Of a stretch of 64,000 nucleotides of DNA, positions 47,401-58,503 are shown one piece after another. The stretch is from Halicephalobus mephisto (lineage: Eukaryota > Nematoda > Chromadorea > Rhabditida > Panagrolaimidae). Below the pieces are notes generated by a model, which saw nothing but the letters and a program-made list of their open reading frames with translations, did not search any database and had not been told where the DNA came from. Where the stretch lies: assembly GCA_009193035.1 (NCBI GenBank), contig SWDT01000075.1, forward strand, positions 35,761 to 99,760. Reading direction: 5' to 3'. Position numbers and translations under genes: made by a program. The number at the start of each line of letters is the position of its first letter. Position 1 is the first letter of the stretch.

Positions 47401-50383
47401 GTGAATGCATTCTCTAATCAATTCGAGGTTCTTCTTGTCCTGTTCAGCTCCTCTAGTGTCAGAGAGACCAGGAGTATCGATGACTTTGATTTTATTGCTT
47501 TGAAAAGTAAATTCATGAACTTTGGGTTTCTGAGTAACCGACTGTCCAATGTCGTTGAAGTTTTCGTTATCCTCAGGGTCTCCAACTGTTATAAGAGTTT
47601 CCGCAATCTTGTTGTCTTCTCCTTTTCTCTGAACCTTGAATTGGAGAGGAATACAGACCTGCATTTGGTTCTTCTTCGCTTCCTCGAAGGTGGGCCAATT
47701 CAGATAGTTACCGAGACTGCTAATCAGAGTTGACTTTCCAACCCCGGTTTCCCCTAAGAATAGAATATTAAACTCTTGGGATTGTGATGTTGAGGCGGTA
47801 GAAACCACTGTGGGTGGAATTGTTTGACACTCTGTGGAGGTTACTGTTTTGCTATTCCATTCTTCTGTTATCGCTGAAGGAGGGTGATCAGCTTTAAATG
47901 GAAGTGTCTCATGTTCTGTGTAATGTGTTGTATTGTTACTCCACTCTGCTGTGACTGTTGGAGGAGAAGGAACTATTATAAGTGGAATCTTTTGATGTTC
48001 CATATAGACTGTGATAATGTTGTCCCACTCTGTTGTTACTACTGGAGGAGAGGGAACTATTAAAAGTGGGATGGTCTCGTACTCAGTATGCACTGTGATG
48101 ATTTTGTTCCATTCTTCTGTGACTGTTGGAGGAGAGGGAACTATTAGAAGTGGAATCTTTTGATGTTCCATATACACTATACTTATCTTGTTCCATTCTT
48201 CTGTGACTGCTGGGGGAGGCTGAGGAACTGCTTGGAATGGAATCGACTCGTGTTCTGTGTAGATTGTTATGTTCTTATTCCACTCTTCCAGTGTCGGTGA
48301 ATTATCTAATGTTAATGGATTCATCTGATCCTCTGTGTTCACTATTATTTTGTCATCCCGTTCTTCCCTTGGAACTGGAAGAGACGTAGGTTCTGCCTTG
48401 AACGGAATCGTTTGATGTTCGACATGCACTGTGGTAATCCTATTCCATTCTTCTGCTATTACTGAGAAATCTTCTTGTGGTGCATTTATCTTGTTTTCTG
48501 TGTCCATCGTTGTAGTTTTACTCGGTTGTTCTTTTACAGTTGAACGAGAATGAGCAGTTATTATCAATGGAGTTGTCTGATGTTCCACATTCACTGTGAT
48601 GATCTTGTTCCATTCTTCTATTGTTTCTTGAAGGCTTTGTTCAGGTAAAAGGATTGGCGACGGATGTGATTTATCTGAATCCGTTTCTGATTTCGCAACT
48701 AGTGATGATTTGTGTGACGTATTTTCTTTTTCAATGATACTGCTTGTTTCGTTATTTTGCTCGTTGTCAATTTCCGAATGCATTGAATGAGCTGTTGAAG
48801 TGCGCACTCGGGCAATATCGGTTGTATCTATATCTCAAATTCGTCATTGTTTCTAACAGTCATGAGAAAACAACTTACCTGCATGATGACGATTTGTGAT
48901 GAATATCCGTGTCGTTTTAACATCAGCAATCAATTTCTTCTCTATTCCAGGGGGACAACATATATTTTTGTCTTTGAAATATTGGTAATATTGCGTCACA
49001 AAAGTTTCCATAAGAGCTTTAAGATGAAGTAAATGTTGAATTTTTTCATCATCATTTGAAGCACTTTCAAATCTTTTGACAGCATTCTTGATTCGTTGAT
49101 CATAGAACCAATCATAGTGGGGTCTCACCTCTTCAGTAGATTCAATTCCCGATTCATCGGCTGTTTTCTTTAATTCTATGAGCAATTCAAAAAGGATTTT
49201 CTCTTCGTTTGTATCATTATAAAAAAATGATTTCTTAAGTTTCCCCATGATGGGTTTGTAATTATTTTCTGTTTTGTGATTTGTAAAGGCATTCCAAAGA
49301 CCATGAATGGTTTCATTTTCATGATTCTCTTCAAAATCAATCATGTAGCAACAACTGCAATTAAGAATGTTCTCCTCTGGCTCCTTGTCACTCTTCCATA
49401 TTTGTATAATCTAGAAATTCTTTCTACATACTGACATGACAAGGGGGATACTCACTTTGTTTATATTCTTTTTCTCTATGTTTTGGTTTAGGATAAGGAA
49501 GTAATGATGGCCGTAGTTTACTTTGGAAAAGTATTCAAGTGGTACGTAAGATGTTTCCTTTATTTTAATTTCCGCTTGGATCAACATGATGGAAATTATC
49601 GTGCAAGGAGAATCCAAACTTTGAAAGTAGTCCAACATCCGAATAAATGATTCATCTCTTTCACCAAAAAGTCGAAGCTGGAATTATTTTTTTTACTATC
49701 ATTTCACTTTCTTACGGAATTTTTGCTCGTAGAAAGTTTCGGAAAAATGTTTTGATAAGAAAAGTAATTTCTACTTCAAAGACTTACCACATCTAATGCT
49801 CTGAGTTTGAGCAGTGTGAAAAATTTCATATAATCTTCAATGGATTTATCTCCAGAGATTTCCCTAGATACAATGTAGACTATGGGAGAATATAATGGAC
49901 TCGGCTCAACGGTTTCTAGCGAAGGAACCAGACTATTAGTGACATGGTCAATTCCGACAGGATATGGTTCTTCAAATTTTCGGAAAAAGATCACGTAATC
50001 CCTGACTGGCTAAATTTAAAAACATCAAGTTGGACAATGACAGATTACTTACGACGATGAATGTCGGACCGCCAAAACATTGTTCACGTTTATTACCAAT
50101 CGCTCTGCGTAGGGTCTAAAAACACTTTATTCTTAAAATTAAAAAAAGTACTAACTGAATTGTATACTATGTTGAAAAATATAGAGCATTATATCAATGA
50201 AAAAAGCATATCAGAAACGCAAGGAAATAGAGCAACTAGAAACCTTATTTTTGAATAAGTTTGTCGAATTATATCATAATATTCAGTAAAATTATCTGTA
50301 AAAGTTTGGGAAACTGTTTTCAATTGATTTTCGCCCTTACAGTGGGTAACAGTAATGTGAAAAACAAAGCTTACCTGAGACAT
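44460..50383 (-). CDS. GTP5: double-GTPase gene with several disruptions
   Basis: Exons: 50383-50375, 50335-50189, about 50099-50037, 50009-49788, 49677-49456, 49410-48879, 48827-46559 and 46514-44460. The N-terminal exons (VIFFRKFEEPYPVGID; GERDESFIRMLDYFQSLD; YGHHYFLILNQ; HGLWNAFTNHKTEN) equal those of GTP6. Then come about ten 28-residue repeats, GTPase 1 (GETGVGKS, DTPGLSDTRGAEQD) and its helical domain, a phase-1 intron, eight repeats, GTPase 2 (GESGVGKS, DTPGLSDTRGAEQD) and a C-terminal domain. The layout is that of GTP2. Disruptions: a TAA at 50189-50191 before a likely GTTAGT donor, one extra base near 46648 relative to GTP2, and a 7-bp insertion near 44665. It may be a recent pseudogene; the two GTPase frames themselves are intact. 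Confidence 0.72.
45625..46290 (-). repeat. 8-copy 28-aa repeat before GTP5 domain 2
   Basis: Eight units from PEWDKNITIYTEHESIPF to AEWDNTITVYTEHDTMPF, with VPSPPAVT-type linkers, regular except for one shorter linker (KPHPPAIT). Several units are nearly identical to units of GTP2, GTP6 and GTP7, pointing to exchange between arrays. Confidence 0.85.
47800..48625 (-). repeat. ~10-copy 28-aa repeat before GTP5 domain 1
   Basis: Units run from EEWNKIITVNVEHQTTPL to EEWNSKTVTSTECQTIPP. They include the diverged EERDDKIIVNTEDQMNPL also found at the same place in the GTP2 array, so the order of variants is partly conserved between the two genes. Confidence 0.85.
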
Positions 50384-50971
50384 TTATGGAAAACACTGGA
50401 ATGAAAGAACGATAAAATCGAAAAAGAAGAAATTGAATTCTTACGATTTTTATCAGTTTGACTAAGCATTTTAACTGCTTGCATCTTTCATTGTCGTAGG
50501 TGTGTTTGAAGTAGAAATCAACGGCTGCATATTTAAAGATGCTTCAACATGTGGAAAACTATAGATTCTCAAAATTCTAACAAGTTTCAATCAGTTTATT
50601 TTTTTCACAGTAATAAAAAATGAAAAGGTCATCGTCTAGCCAATGTGTATTTCGATTTATTCGAAATTGCTTAAGGTGCAGATTAAGACTTAAACTGATT
50701 ACACGTTGATTTTTTGTTTAGCTAAACCTTTTGAATTGTCGACTCATTGGACGTTCCTGTATGTTTCTAAAGAAATTAAACTCCGTTCTTCACGCCTCCA
50801 TTTAAACTATTTAAAGCCAAATCACATTTCGTTGTTTATTGATATTGTCCAACAACCTCAGAGTTTGAAATTCAGAAGTAAAAAAGCATTGACAGTACTA
50901 AATAGGTTGTCCAAATTGTTGATGCAAACTCTTCCTTCTTACAAGATGATCTAAGCACAATTCAAAAACGA
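50384..50971. promoter_or_regulatory. Spacer with acceptor of GTP5 and an orphan plus-strand promoter motif
   Basis: On the minus strand TCGTTCTTTCATTCCAG lies just before the GTP5 ATG and looks like a trans-splice acceptor. On the plus strand GCATCTTTCATTGTCGTAGG and TGTGTTTGAAG (50480-50510) match the motif before GTP7 and GTP8, but no plus-strand gene follows, suggesting a lost partner. 50600-50950 has a short unrecognised plus-strand frame and no other signal. Confidence 0.5.
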
Positions 50972-53892
50972 TTACATATTAATACCATTACACTGCTTTT
51001 CAAAGAGCGATAACTTGTTGACAAATTTGGAAAGTCCATCATACACACTTGAATTCTTCACAATAGGCAGAAGTTTATTGATTCCAGCCACCGCTTCCTT
51101 GGAATCAAACCTGATCAAATTTGTTTTCAACCTGTAATACTCGGAAACCATTGTCAGATCTTTGGCAATGAAAAACAACGGCTTCGCCTTTTCATTCAGT
51201 AATTCTCTTGCTTCTTCTGACAGACCGTTCCTCAATGTCTTGTCCGTTCTTAAGAACTCCTCCAACTCCAAGGCAGTTTTCGCAATCTCATGAGCAGCTT
51301 TGATCTTCTCGACATCAACAGGATCGACACTTTTGAGGAAAGCAAGGAAATCCAGCACTTGTTTCGCAGTCTCGTTCCAACAATACTCAAATCTCTCCTC
51401 TGCACTACTGCTGTATTTGATCCCCTGTTCCTTACAGAGCAGGTATCTGAAGGACTCTGAGTCCACGGGACACATGTTCCTTCCTTCGAATTCGAAAGTG
51501 ACTCCATGAGAATCTTTGAACTTCTGTTGGAGTTCCTTCAGGGGATTCAGAATATCCCCGATCCCGAAGTAGGTTCCTCTCGCATAGGTAAAGAAGAAGA
51601 ATACGTTTTTGAGAGCCGACTTAGGGAAGAGAGAGAGGAGGTCTCGAATGGCCAGTTCGAACTGATTTCCGAGTTTGGACTCATTGGACTTGAGAACAAT
51701 GCAGATGGCGTGGATCTCTTTCTGGTTGTGAATGCATTCTCTGATCAATTCGAGGTTCTTCTTGTCCTGTTCAGCTCCTCTAGTGTCAGAGAGACCAGGA
51801 GTATCGATGACCTTGATTTTATTGCTTTGAAAGGTGAATTCATGAACTTTGGGTTTCTGAGTGACCGACTGTCCAACGTCGTTGAAGTTCTCGTTGTCTT
51901 CAAAGTCTCCAGCTCTCACGGTCGTCTCGTCGAATCCACCCTCTTCAAGCTTCCTCTGTACTTTGAACTCCACCGGGATACAAATTTCCATTTGGTTCTT
52001 CTTTGCCTCCTCGAAAGTGGGCCAATTCAGGTAGTTACCGAGACCGCTGATTAATGTAGATTTTCCAACACCACTTTCACCCAGGAAAATTACTGTGAAC
52101 TCTTGTGGTGGGGATGGGGGAACTACTATTAACGGAATAGTGTTGTGCTCAATGTACACTGTGATAATATTGTCCCACTCGGCTGTTACTACTGGAGGAG
52201 AGGGAATTATTAACAGTGGGATGGTCTCGTACTCAGTATATATTGTGACGATCTTATCCCACTCTGCTGTGACTGCTGGAGGATCAGCTTTGAATGGAAG
52301 TGTTTCATGTTCTTTGTATTCTGTTATAATTTTGTTCCATTCTTCTGGTATCACGGGGGGATCAGCTTTGAATGGAAGTGTTTCATGTTCATTGTGTTCT
52401 GTGATGGATATTCGTGTCGTTTTAACATCAGCAATCAATTTCTTCTCTATTCCAGGGGGACAACATATATTTTTGTCTTTGAAATATTGGTAATATTGCG
52501 TCACAAAAGTTTCCATAAGAGCTTTAAGATGAAGTAAATGTTGAATTTTTTCATCATCATTTGAAGCACTTTCAAATCTTTCGACCGCGTTTTTAATATC
52601 TTTTTCATACAATCGATTGTAGTGGTACTTCACATATTCTGTAAATTCAGGTTGGAAATTATCGGATATTTTTTTTAATTCTATGAATAGTTTTACAAAA
52701 ATGTTTTCCTCATACTTATCATCATAAAAAAATGATTTCTTAAGTTTCCCCATAATGGGTTTGTAGTTATTTTCTGTTTTGTGATTTATAAAGGCATTCC
52801 AAAGACCATGAATGGTTTCATTTTCATGATTCTCTTCAAAATCAATCATGTAGGAACAACTGCAATTAAGAATGTTCTCTTCTGGCTCCTTGTCGCTCTT
52901 CCATATTTGTATAATCTAGAAATTCTTTCTACATACTGACATGACAAGGGGGATACTTACTTTGTTTATATTCTTTTTCTCTATGTTTTGGTTTAGGATA
53001 AGGAAGTAATGATGGCCGTAGTTTACTTTGGAAAAGTATTCAAGTGGTACGTAAGATGTTTCCTTTATTTTAATTTCCGCTTGGATCAACATGATAGAAA
53101 TTATCGTACAAGGAGAATCCAAACTTTGAAAGTAGTCCAACATCCGCATAAACGACTCATTTCTCTCACCAAAAAGTCGAATCTAAAATGGTGCCCTTAA
53201 GTTTCTTTCTTCGTCTTCATATTGAAATTGTACTTTTTGATAGTTAAAAGCATTGTTCCAATAAAGATAATTATTGTCAGGAAAACTCACCACATCTAAT
53301 GTTCTGAGTTTGAGTAATGTGAAAAATTTGATATAATCTTCAAAGGATTTTTTTCTGGAGATGTCTCTGGAAACAGTGTAAACTATTGGGGAATACAGTA
53401 GACTTGGTTCAACGCTTTCTAGTGAAGGCGCCAATTGATTTGCAACATCAACTCCAATAGGATATGATTCGCCAACTTTCCAAAAGAAGATCACATAATC
53501 CCTCACTGGCTAAATTCAAAATACTAAATTACAAAATTACGGACAACTTACGGTGATAAATATTGGACCATCGAACCATTGCACAAGTTTATTACCAATT
53601 GCTCTGCATAAATTCTAGAAAACAACTGTATTTTCAAAGTTTAAGGAATTACTCACTGATAAATATGCTGTAATAGACAATACAAACAATAATATTGTAA
53701 CATAGAAACTACATAACAAATATGTTGGTAGATCAGATATAGAATTTATTGTTGAGAGCCCCCATTGAATGATAGCATAATATGCATTGAAATCAACTAC
53801 GGTAGCTTCGGGGAATATTTCCAACTCTGTGCCAGGATCCTGCGGTGAGATATGAGAGATTTACAAAAACAAAGAAACCTTACCCCATTCAT
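50972..53892 (-). CDS. GTP6: membrane-anchored P-loop GTPase
   Basis: Six exons (53892-53884, 53839-53657, 53614-53552, 53509-53291, 53182-52961, 52915-50972) join in phase 0 and encode 879 aa without interruption. Exon 1 encodes only three residues; ATG follows a TTTTTTCTAG acceptor by 11 nt. Residues about 43-63 (YLLCSFYVTILLFVLSITAY) form one predicted membrane helix. Then VIFFWKVGESYPIGVD, GERNESFMRMLDYFQSLD and HGLWNAFINHKTEN. About three and a half 28-residue repeats lead to the GTPase (GESGVGKS near residue 511; DTPGLSDTRGAEQD; TYARGTYFGIGD) and a helical C-terminus (DLTMVSEYYRLKT). The repeats start abruptly after TTRISIT, where GTP5 has an intron. It is divergent with GTP7. The helix suggests the GTPase is tethered to a membrane (inference). 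Confidence 0.85.
52115..52405 (-). repeat. 3.5-copy 28-aa repeat of GTP6
   Basis: A half unit EHNEHETLPF is followed by EEWNKIITEYKEHETLPF, AEWDKIVTIYTEYETIPL and AEWDNIITVYIEHNTIPL, joined to the GTPase by VPPSPPQEF. Confidence 0.8.
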
Positions 53893-54062
53893 TAGCAGAA
53901 AGCGCTAGAAAAAAGATAATACTAGTAAACAACGAATGGAGTTTTACGACTTATCAGGACATATGGCAATTAAATTGCTCGCGTTTTTCATTTCCTAGGT
54001 GTGTCCAACTAAAAGAGAACCAACTCAACTTTTTTCATTGTTTATTAATATTTTCTTTTGAG
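53893..54062. promoter_or_regulatory. 170-bp divergent 5' region shared by GTP6 and GTP7
   Basis: The two start codons are 170 bp apart on opposite strands. The minus-strand acceptor for GTP6 (CTTTTTTCTAG, AG at 53905-53904) and the plus-strand motif GCGTTTTTCATTTCCTAGGT followed by GTGTCC (53980-54005) lie between. The same pair of signals recurs before GTP8 and ahead of the pseudogene at 43338. The AGGTGTGT part could be a 5' UTR splice donor, paired with the AG just before the GTP7 ATG. Confidence 0.6.
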
Positions 54063-57000
54063 ATGTCTTGGAGATACTTTTTTAATCAAAATGCGGTATT
54101 TCATGGAAATTTTAAAGTCTCAGCTTATGAAGGAAATAAAAATACTGACGAAACCAAAAGAGTAATTGAAGTTGTTCATGGAAAACAGCTCTTGGAAGCT
54201 GTTAGACAGCTGTTTCAAATTAGCTTCTCCGACATTGTGAGGTTTTCGCTTTGGTACCTAATAATTTAAGATTTCAGTTCAAACTCTGCAAAACTTCAGA
54301 CACGTTTATAAATCTTGTGACTTTTTTGTATCAACATGCTTCGGATAAATGCCTAGTTTGTAAAATTATGTTTCAACCTGTGTATTACACTTCTAAAGCG
54401 TTCTACACCAGCAGATATGGTCATATCGCTTTAATTGTTATTGACAATACAGATATGAATATATGGGTAATATAGTCGGGCTTTCTCTTTATATACCGAA
54501 TGTATTTAGGAAGCCAAAGATGCAATAACCGATATTCTTGATGGAGGTGCAATTCCGGCTATTTTTGGCGCAACAAGATACAGCCTAATGTTTGATTACG
54601 AGCCTGTTGATATTGATTCTATAGCGAGTTGCTTCACTGCGATTCACCGGCGGAATGAGGAATTGGACATTATTCCTCTTTATTCTTATCATAGCTCACA
54701 ACAATGGATAGATATGTCTGCAGCCGAAAAAGACTCGATCGCTTGTCATTTGACGAAGTTGCTAATTTTTAGTTCTCGCATACTGGTACGTTATTATGGA
54801 TCTAAGATGTACATGAATATGGTTGAAATGAGATACAATCAAGAATTTATGTTGATTGAAGAAGTTGAAAGACAAAGTGCTGACCTAACTTATCGGCTAC
54901 AAAATAAAGCTGTTCACAAGATGAAAAATGAAATCAGAGACTTTATGGATATTTTAGCTCAACTTGAAAAATTAATTAGACGAAAAGAGGTTAGAACAGA
55001 TATTAAAAACGATCAGCATAAGCAATGTGTAAGAAGCCTAGGGATGATATTTTATTTGGACTCAATCCCCAGATCAGATGCATGGATCCCAATTAAAGAG
55101 TCGTTTATTCTTGCTGAAGAATGCAAATACTGGAAGAAACGTGTTATATGGCCATTGGGAGAAGAACTGCTTAGTTGTTACTATCATGGGGAACTCAGTG
55201 AATATTCCTGGGTTCAAGATTCCAAAAATAAAGAAACAGAACCCCGTTTAATCATTAATGGAGAGAAATACTACTTCGGGATAGCTATAGTTGAAGAGGA
55301 AGGATGGAGAGAGAAAATTTCACCAGAACAAATAAAGAAAATTCTGAAACATAAATTTGAAGATACAGTCAAACTATTTCAATCTATTAGTTGTCGGTGT
55401 TCACCAACAAAGTCGAGATTGTGGCTATGCGAACGTTGTCTATGGCTGATGCGAGATTTTGGATCGACTGGAATTTTCTGCAGATGCAGACAAAGTGCAT
55501 TGGAGGAGCTGAAAGTGTGTTGCGGTAAGTGTAAGATTGATGAATTTAAACTCTTAATCAAAGTGAAGGACAAAAAAGAAATGGAAGTAGGTGAGCAGTG
55601 GCAAGTATTGGGCAATATTAAGCCTAATATTGATGGTAATCAGATTCACAATAGAAAAGTGGAAACAAATCCAGCAAATATTATCGAACGAGAGAAAAAG
55701 AAACAAGAAAATATAACTGACGTTCCACCTGCAATTGTCCCACCTGTAAGAACAAGTTCACTCAGCAGCTCACATAAGAATGAGCTGCAATCAACTGTAA
55801 CATCCATGGTTTTTGAGATAAATGAAGTCAACGAGAAGAAAACAGGTAAATCCCTTACAAGAGATGAATTCTGTCCTCAACAACATGCAGAAGAACACGA
55901 ATCACAGAACGAAAACAATATTCAAGACTTCAACAAAATCAATGTGGAGCCCGAAGTTGCGCAACGAACTTCGGGATCTGAATCTAACAGAAGTCAAGAA
56001 GGGTACAAAACAAAAACTCCACCTCCTCCACCTCCCATTGAAAACTACATTTCGCCTAATTTCAAAATTCAAAAGTCAACTCAACCTAGTTCAGAGATCA
56101 AGTCATTCACTGATGATTTGAAAAACACTGTTGACAGAAGACGGCAGTCAGGACCAACAGAAAGCAATGCTTATAAAAGAGAAAATTCGACATCAGATTA
56201 CAATGCAGGAACTCCAAATTCTCGACAATCTCGTTCACCTCTAACAATTAATTTCGAATATGAAAAGCAGATACAATCGTCTCCACTATCACAGGTGTTC
56301 ACTCCAGCATCACCAATATCCGATCAACCACACCAAATGATGAAATTAAAGCCCTCACCTGAGCCATACTCTCCAGCGGAAACAGAGGAATGGGACAAAA
56401 GTTTAACAAAATACAAAGAACATCAAACACCTCCATTCAAAGCTGATTTTCCAGAAGTAACAGCAGAGTGGGACAACATTATAACAGAATACAAAGAACA
56501 TCAAAAGATTCCACTTTTAATAGTTCCCCCTCCTCCAGTAGTAACAGCAGAGTGGGACAACATCATCACAGTGTACACAGAACATGAGACAATTCCATTC
56601 ACAGTTGTTCATCCACTTTCTTCAGAATTAACAGAGGAATTTAACAAGAACACATCATTTCACAAACAAAATAAGGATAATCCGTTTAGCGTTCTAACAA
56701 ATGCCCTCGACCACAGTGAAAACACAGAATTTCTTATAAGAAGTGAAAGTAATTCAGGTAAGTAATTTTACAGAAATAATTGGGAGTAACTAACAATTTG
56801 AATTGTAGATATTATTCCTGCTGAAAATGTAGATAATCGTCACACGCCGATGCAATTTAATGATATTGAAAATGATCAATCTAATTACATTTCCAATCAT
56901 GAGAGAGAACGAGTCGTGTCTCCGCACATATCTCAACCACCGACACCTACCATTAACAGAGAAACATCTCTACTTGATCCAGATCTTTCACAATCACTAT

Positions 57001-58430
57001 CAGTACGGAAACCAACCATATCAGAAGACACAACAGATTCCATAATGCCATTCGAACCAATTCTTTTCCATTCATTTGTATTACCTCCGTCACCACCACT
57101 ATATTCTCCTCCACCTCCTCCTCTTCCATCTCCTCCTCTTCCACCTCCTCCTTCTTCACTTCCTCCTCCTTCACTTCCTCCTTCTTCACTTCCTCCTCTT
57201 TCATCTCCTCCTCCTCCACCTCCTTCTTCACCTCCTCCTCTTCCACCTCTTCCTCTTCCACCTCCTCCTCTTCCACCTCCTCCTCTTCCACCTCTACCGC
57301 AAGAGTTCACAGTAATTTTCCTGGGTGAAAGTGGTGTTGGAAAATCAACTCTAATCAGTGGTCTCGGTAACTATCTGAATTGGCCCACTTTCGAGGAGGC
57401 GAAGAAGAACCAAATGGAAATTTGCATCCCTGTGGAGTTCAAAGTACAGAGGAAGCTTGAAGAGGGTGGATTCGACGAGACGACCGTGAGAGCTGGAGAC
57501 TTTGAAGACAACGAGAACTTTAATGACGTTGGACAGTCGATCACTCAGAAACCCAAAGTTCATGAATCCACCTTTCAAAACAACACAGTCAAAGTCATCG
57601 ATACTCCTGGTCTCTCCGACACCAGGGGAGCTGAACAGGACAAGAAGAACCTCGAACTGATCAGAGAGTGCATTCACAACCAGAAGGAAATCCACGCCAT
57701 CTGCATCGTCCTCAAGTCCAATGAGTCCAAACTCGGAAATCAGTTCGAACTGGCCATTCGGGACCTCCTCTCTCTCTTCCCTAAGTCAGCTCTCAAAAAT
57801 GTATTCTTCTTCTTCACCTACGCGAGAGGAACCTACTTCGGGATCGGGGATATTCTGAATCCCCTGAAGGAACTCCAACAGAAGTTCAGGGATTCTCATG
57901 GAGTCACCTTCGAATTCGAAGGAAAGAACATGTGTCCCGTGGACTCAGAGTCCTTCAGATACCTGCTCTGTAAGGAACAGGGGATCAAATACAGCAGTAG
58001 TGCGGAGGAGAGATTTGAGTATTGTTGGAACGAGACTGCGAAACAAGTGTTGGATTTCCTGGCTTTCCTGAAAGGTGTTGATCCTGTTGATGTCGAGAAG
58101 ATCAAAGCTGCTCATGAGATTGTGAAAACTGCTCTGGAGTTGGAGGAGTTCTTAAGAACGGACAAGACATTGAAGAAGGGTCTGTCAGAAGAAGCAAGAG
58201 AATCACTGAATGAAAAGGCGAAACCGTTGTTTTTCATTGCCAAAGATCTGACAATGGTTTCCGAGTATTACAGGTTGAAAACAAATTTGATCAGGTTTGA
58301 TTCTGCGGAGGCAATAAAGGCAGTGAGTGAACTTCTGTCTGTTGTGAAGAATTCAAGTATATATGATGGACTCTCAGAGTTCATGAACAATTTATCACTG
58401 CTTGAAAGAAACTACGACAGAATTGCTTAA
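54063..58430 (+). CDS. GTP7: P-loop GTPase with repeat block and polyproline tract
   Basis: Exons 54063-54236, 54278-54466, 54510-56757 and 56809-58430 join (phases 0, 0, 1) to give 1,410 aa with no disruption. The N-terminus is the GTP3 type: MSWRYFFNQN, FKLCKTSDTF, HIALIVID, LMFDYEPVD, IPLYSYHSS. A Cys-rich segment follows (CRCSPTKSRLWLCERCLWL, CRCR, CCGKC), then a disordered linker and four 28-residue repeats ending exon 3. Exon 4 starts DIIPAENVD, matching the start of the second unit of GTP2 (TILTAENVD), so GTP7 looks like a GTP2-type gene that lost its first GTPase unit. A 70-residue Pro tract precedes the GTPase (GESGVGKS; DTPGLSDTRGAEQD; TYARGTYFGIGD) and a helical C-terminus (DLTMVSEYYRLKT). 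Confidence 0.88.
56385..56690 (+). repeat. 4-copy 28-aa repeat of GTP7
   Basis: EEWDKSLTKYKEHQTPPF, AEWDNIITEYKEHQKIPL, AEWDNIITVYTEHETIPF and the diverged EEFNKNTSFHKQNKDNPF. The third and fourth, with the linker HPLSSELT between them, match the corresponding copies 9-10 of GTP2. Confidence 0.8.
57085..57298 (+). repeat. Coding CCTCCTCTTCCA polyproline microsatellite in GTP7
   Basis: CCTCCTCTTCCA and CCTCCTTCTTCA blocks repeat in 12- and 15-base steps. They encode PPPPLPSPPLPPPP-type sequence with Ser and Leu spacers, comparable to profilin- or SH3-binding tracts. The tract ends at PPLPQEFTVIFLG, exactly where other genes place the 28-residue repeat. Confidence 0.85.
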
Positions 58431-58503
58431 AAAAGGTTTGCCACTAGTTGTTAGTTCATGTAGTTAAAGTTTTCCGTTGATTAATAGTTCCAGAATTGTT
58501 ATG

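Noticed and set aside
56933..57310. Antisense Gly- and Glu-rich proteins over GTP7
   Set aside because: They are reverse readings of the polyproline-coding microsatellite.
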